From Allomyces macrogynus ATCC 38327 (Eukaryota; Blastocladiomycota; Blastocladiomycetes; Blastocladiales; Blastocladiaceae): a DNA stretch of 30,709 nucleotides. Below the pieces are notes generated by a model. The model worked only from the letters and a program-made list of their open reading frames with translations, was not told the DNA's origin and ran no database searches. Positions 30,098-30,709 of this stretch are shown here, in pieces. The position numbers and the translations under genes are program-made. The stretch covers positions 995,729 through 1,026,437 of the forward strand of contig GG745340.1 in the NCBI GenBank assembly GCA_000151295.1, read 5' to 3'. Numbering within the stretch: position 1 is the stretch's first letter; every line of letters begins with the position of its first letter.

Positions 30098-30709
30098 ATG
30101 TGTCCAGTTTTGAAGCAATAGGCAGCAATGGTTGATATCGTGTCGATGCGCTTTCCCGTTCGCGCTGCTTCGCGTCAGGCGCGATCTGAAATGCGATCGA
30201 GCGCGTCCCCTTTCGTATCACCGCAACCATCACGCCGCCAAACAGGAACACGGTGGCCCACACCATACATTCACTCCCCGTCACATCTCACTCACGAGCC
30301 TGCCTCTTCGGCCGCAGCTGCCTCCGCAGCCGCCGCACCTCGCCCCCGCCCCCTCCCTCCACGCCCCCGGGCGCGCGCACCTCGCGCTCCACCGCGCCCC
30401 CGTCCCCGCCCTCGGCCACGCCCGCGCCCGCGCCCCGCCGCCGGCACCGGCGCCGGCGCCTTTTCTGCCTCGAATTCACCTCCCTCCACCGACTCTACAT
30501 CGGTCGGCGGCGCGGGCGTCACTTCACCAGCGGGTGTGTCTGACACGAGCACGAGACCAGTATCGGCACAGCACTTGAGCGTAAGCAGCCGCGCCACGCA
30601 AACCGATAGCTGAATTCGCTTACAGTGTCTGGACTAGAACTAGTTGAGAAGAGCCCGTTGAGTTGAGCGTTGGAAGACCACGTGTTTCACGCCCGGGCGA
30701 GACATCTAA
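30098..30709. other. TCF25 3' flank and window edge
   Basis: Beyond the TCF25 stop there is no recognised gene. A (CG)CCC(G)-rich low-complexity tract runs from about 30300 to 30460. Both strands are open across it for 100 codons or more. The minus-strand reading is treated separately as a possible truncated gene. Confidence 0.4.
30292..30648 (-). CDS. Possible 3'-terminal exon of a minus-strand gene with RG-rich tail (uncertain, cut by the edge)
   Basis: On the minus strand the frame is open from about 30648, after a TTCTAG acceptor-like site, to TGA at 30294-30292. It reads LSVCVARLLTLKCC, then an acidic/Pro segment (DTPAGEVTPAPPTDVESVEGG), then about nine RG dipeptides, an Ala/Glu run and the stop. 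RG-rich C-terminal tails occur in Sm/LSm and nucleolar proteins, but I recognise no domain. The tail may be just the reverse reading of a CGC-rich tract. The upstream part, with an ATG at 30705-30703 (MSRPGVKH), cannot be joined with confidence. Confidence 0.25.

Noticed and set aside
1..30709. A bacterial-style defence, CRISPR, integron or mobile-element system
   Set aside because: No direct-repeat array, transposase, integrase or terminal inverted repeat was seen; the genes are eukaryotic housekeeping genes with spliceosomal introns.

Overview
The window is nuclear DNA from a GC-rich, intron-bearing eukaryote, most likely a fungus. The evidence is spliceosomal introns of mostly 60-110 nt (GT..AG, frequent CTGAC or CTAAC branch-like sites), a U6 snRNA gene, and eukaryote-only proteins (MCM5, CCT4, the alpha subunit of mitochondrial processing peptidase, zinc-finger methionine aminopeptidase 1, Tcf25/Rqc1). 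Compact genes on both strands with short spacers fit a fungus. An early-diverging zoosporic lineage or a GC-rich basidiomycete yeast are both possible; the sequence alone does not decide. No bacterial operon, transposon, CRISPR array or phage feature was seen.

Layout, left to right: 3' end of an AMSH-type JAMM deubiquitinase (+); a RidA/2-aminomuconate deaminase-like gene with 4 exons (+); an unexplained spacer; SDH4, the small membrane anchor of succinate dehydrogenase (+); U6 snRNA (-); a 1.2 kb AT-richer region; MetAP1 with 7 exons (+); a TspO/MBR protein with 3 exons (-); a helical orphan protein (+); a CsaA-type tRNA-binding-domain protein (+); MCM5 with 9 exons (+); an orphan acidic protein (+); a platelet-activating-factor acetylhydrolase-like lipase (-); MPP alpha (-); a 1528-residue ABCC transporter with 7 exons including a 26-nt microexon (+); an aldo-keto reductase (-); CCT4 (+); TCF25/RQC1 (+); and an edge region with a possible RG-rich antisense exon.

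The genes do not form one pathway. Several act in or on mitochondria (SDH4, MPP alpha, TspO, possibly RidA and CsaA). Others serve protein quality control and maturation (AMSH, MetAP1, CCT4, Tcf25/Rqc1), replication (MCM5), splicing (U6), and transport or lipid and carbonyl metabolism (ABCC, PAF-AH, AKR). All exon models were built by hand from frame continuity, splice dinucleotides and family alignment from memory; each spliced length is a whole number of codons.

I did not find a clear undescribed multi-gene system. The most interesting leads are possible dual cytosolic/mitochondrial forms of the RidA and CsaA proteins, an unusual U6 3' end, the microexon just after Walker A of the ABC transporter, and a stop-free frame of nearly 1 kb leading into MetAP1.
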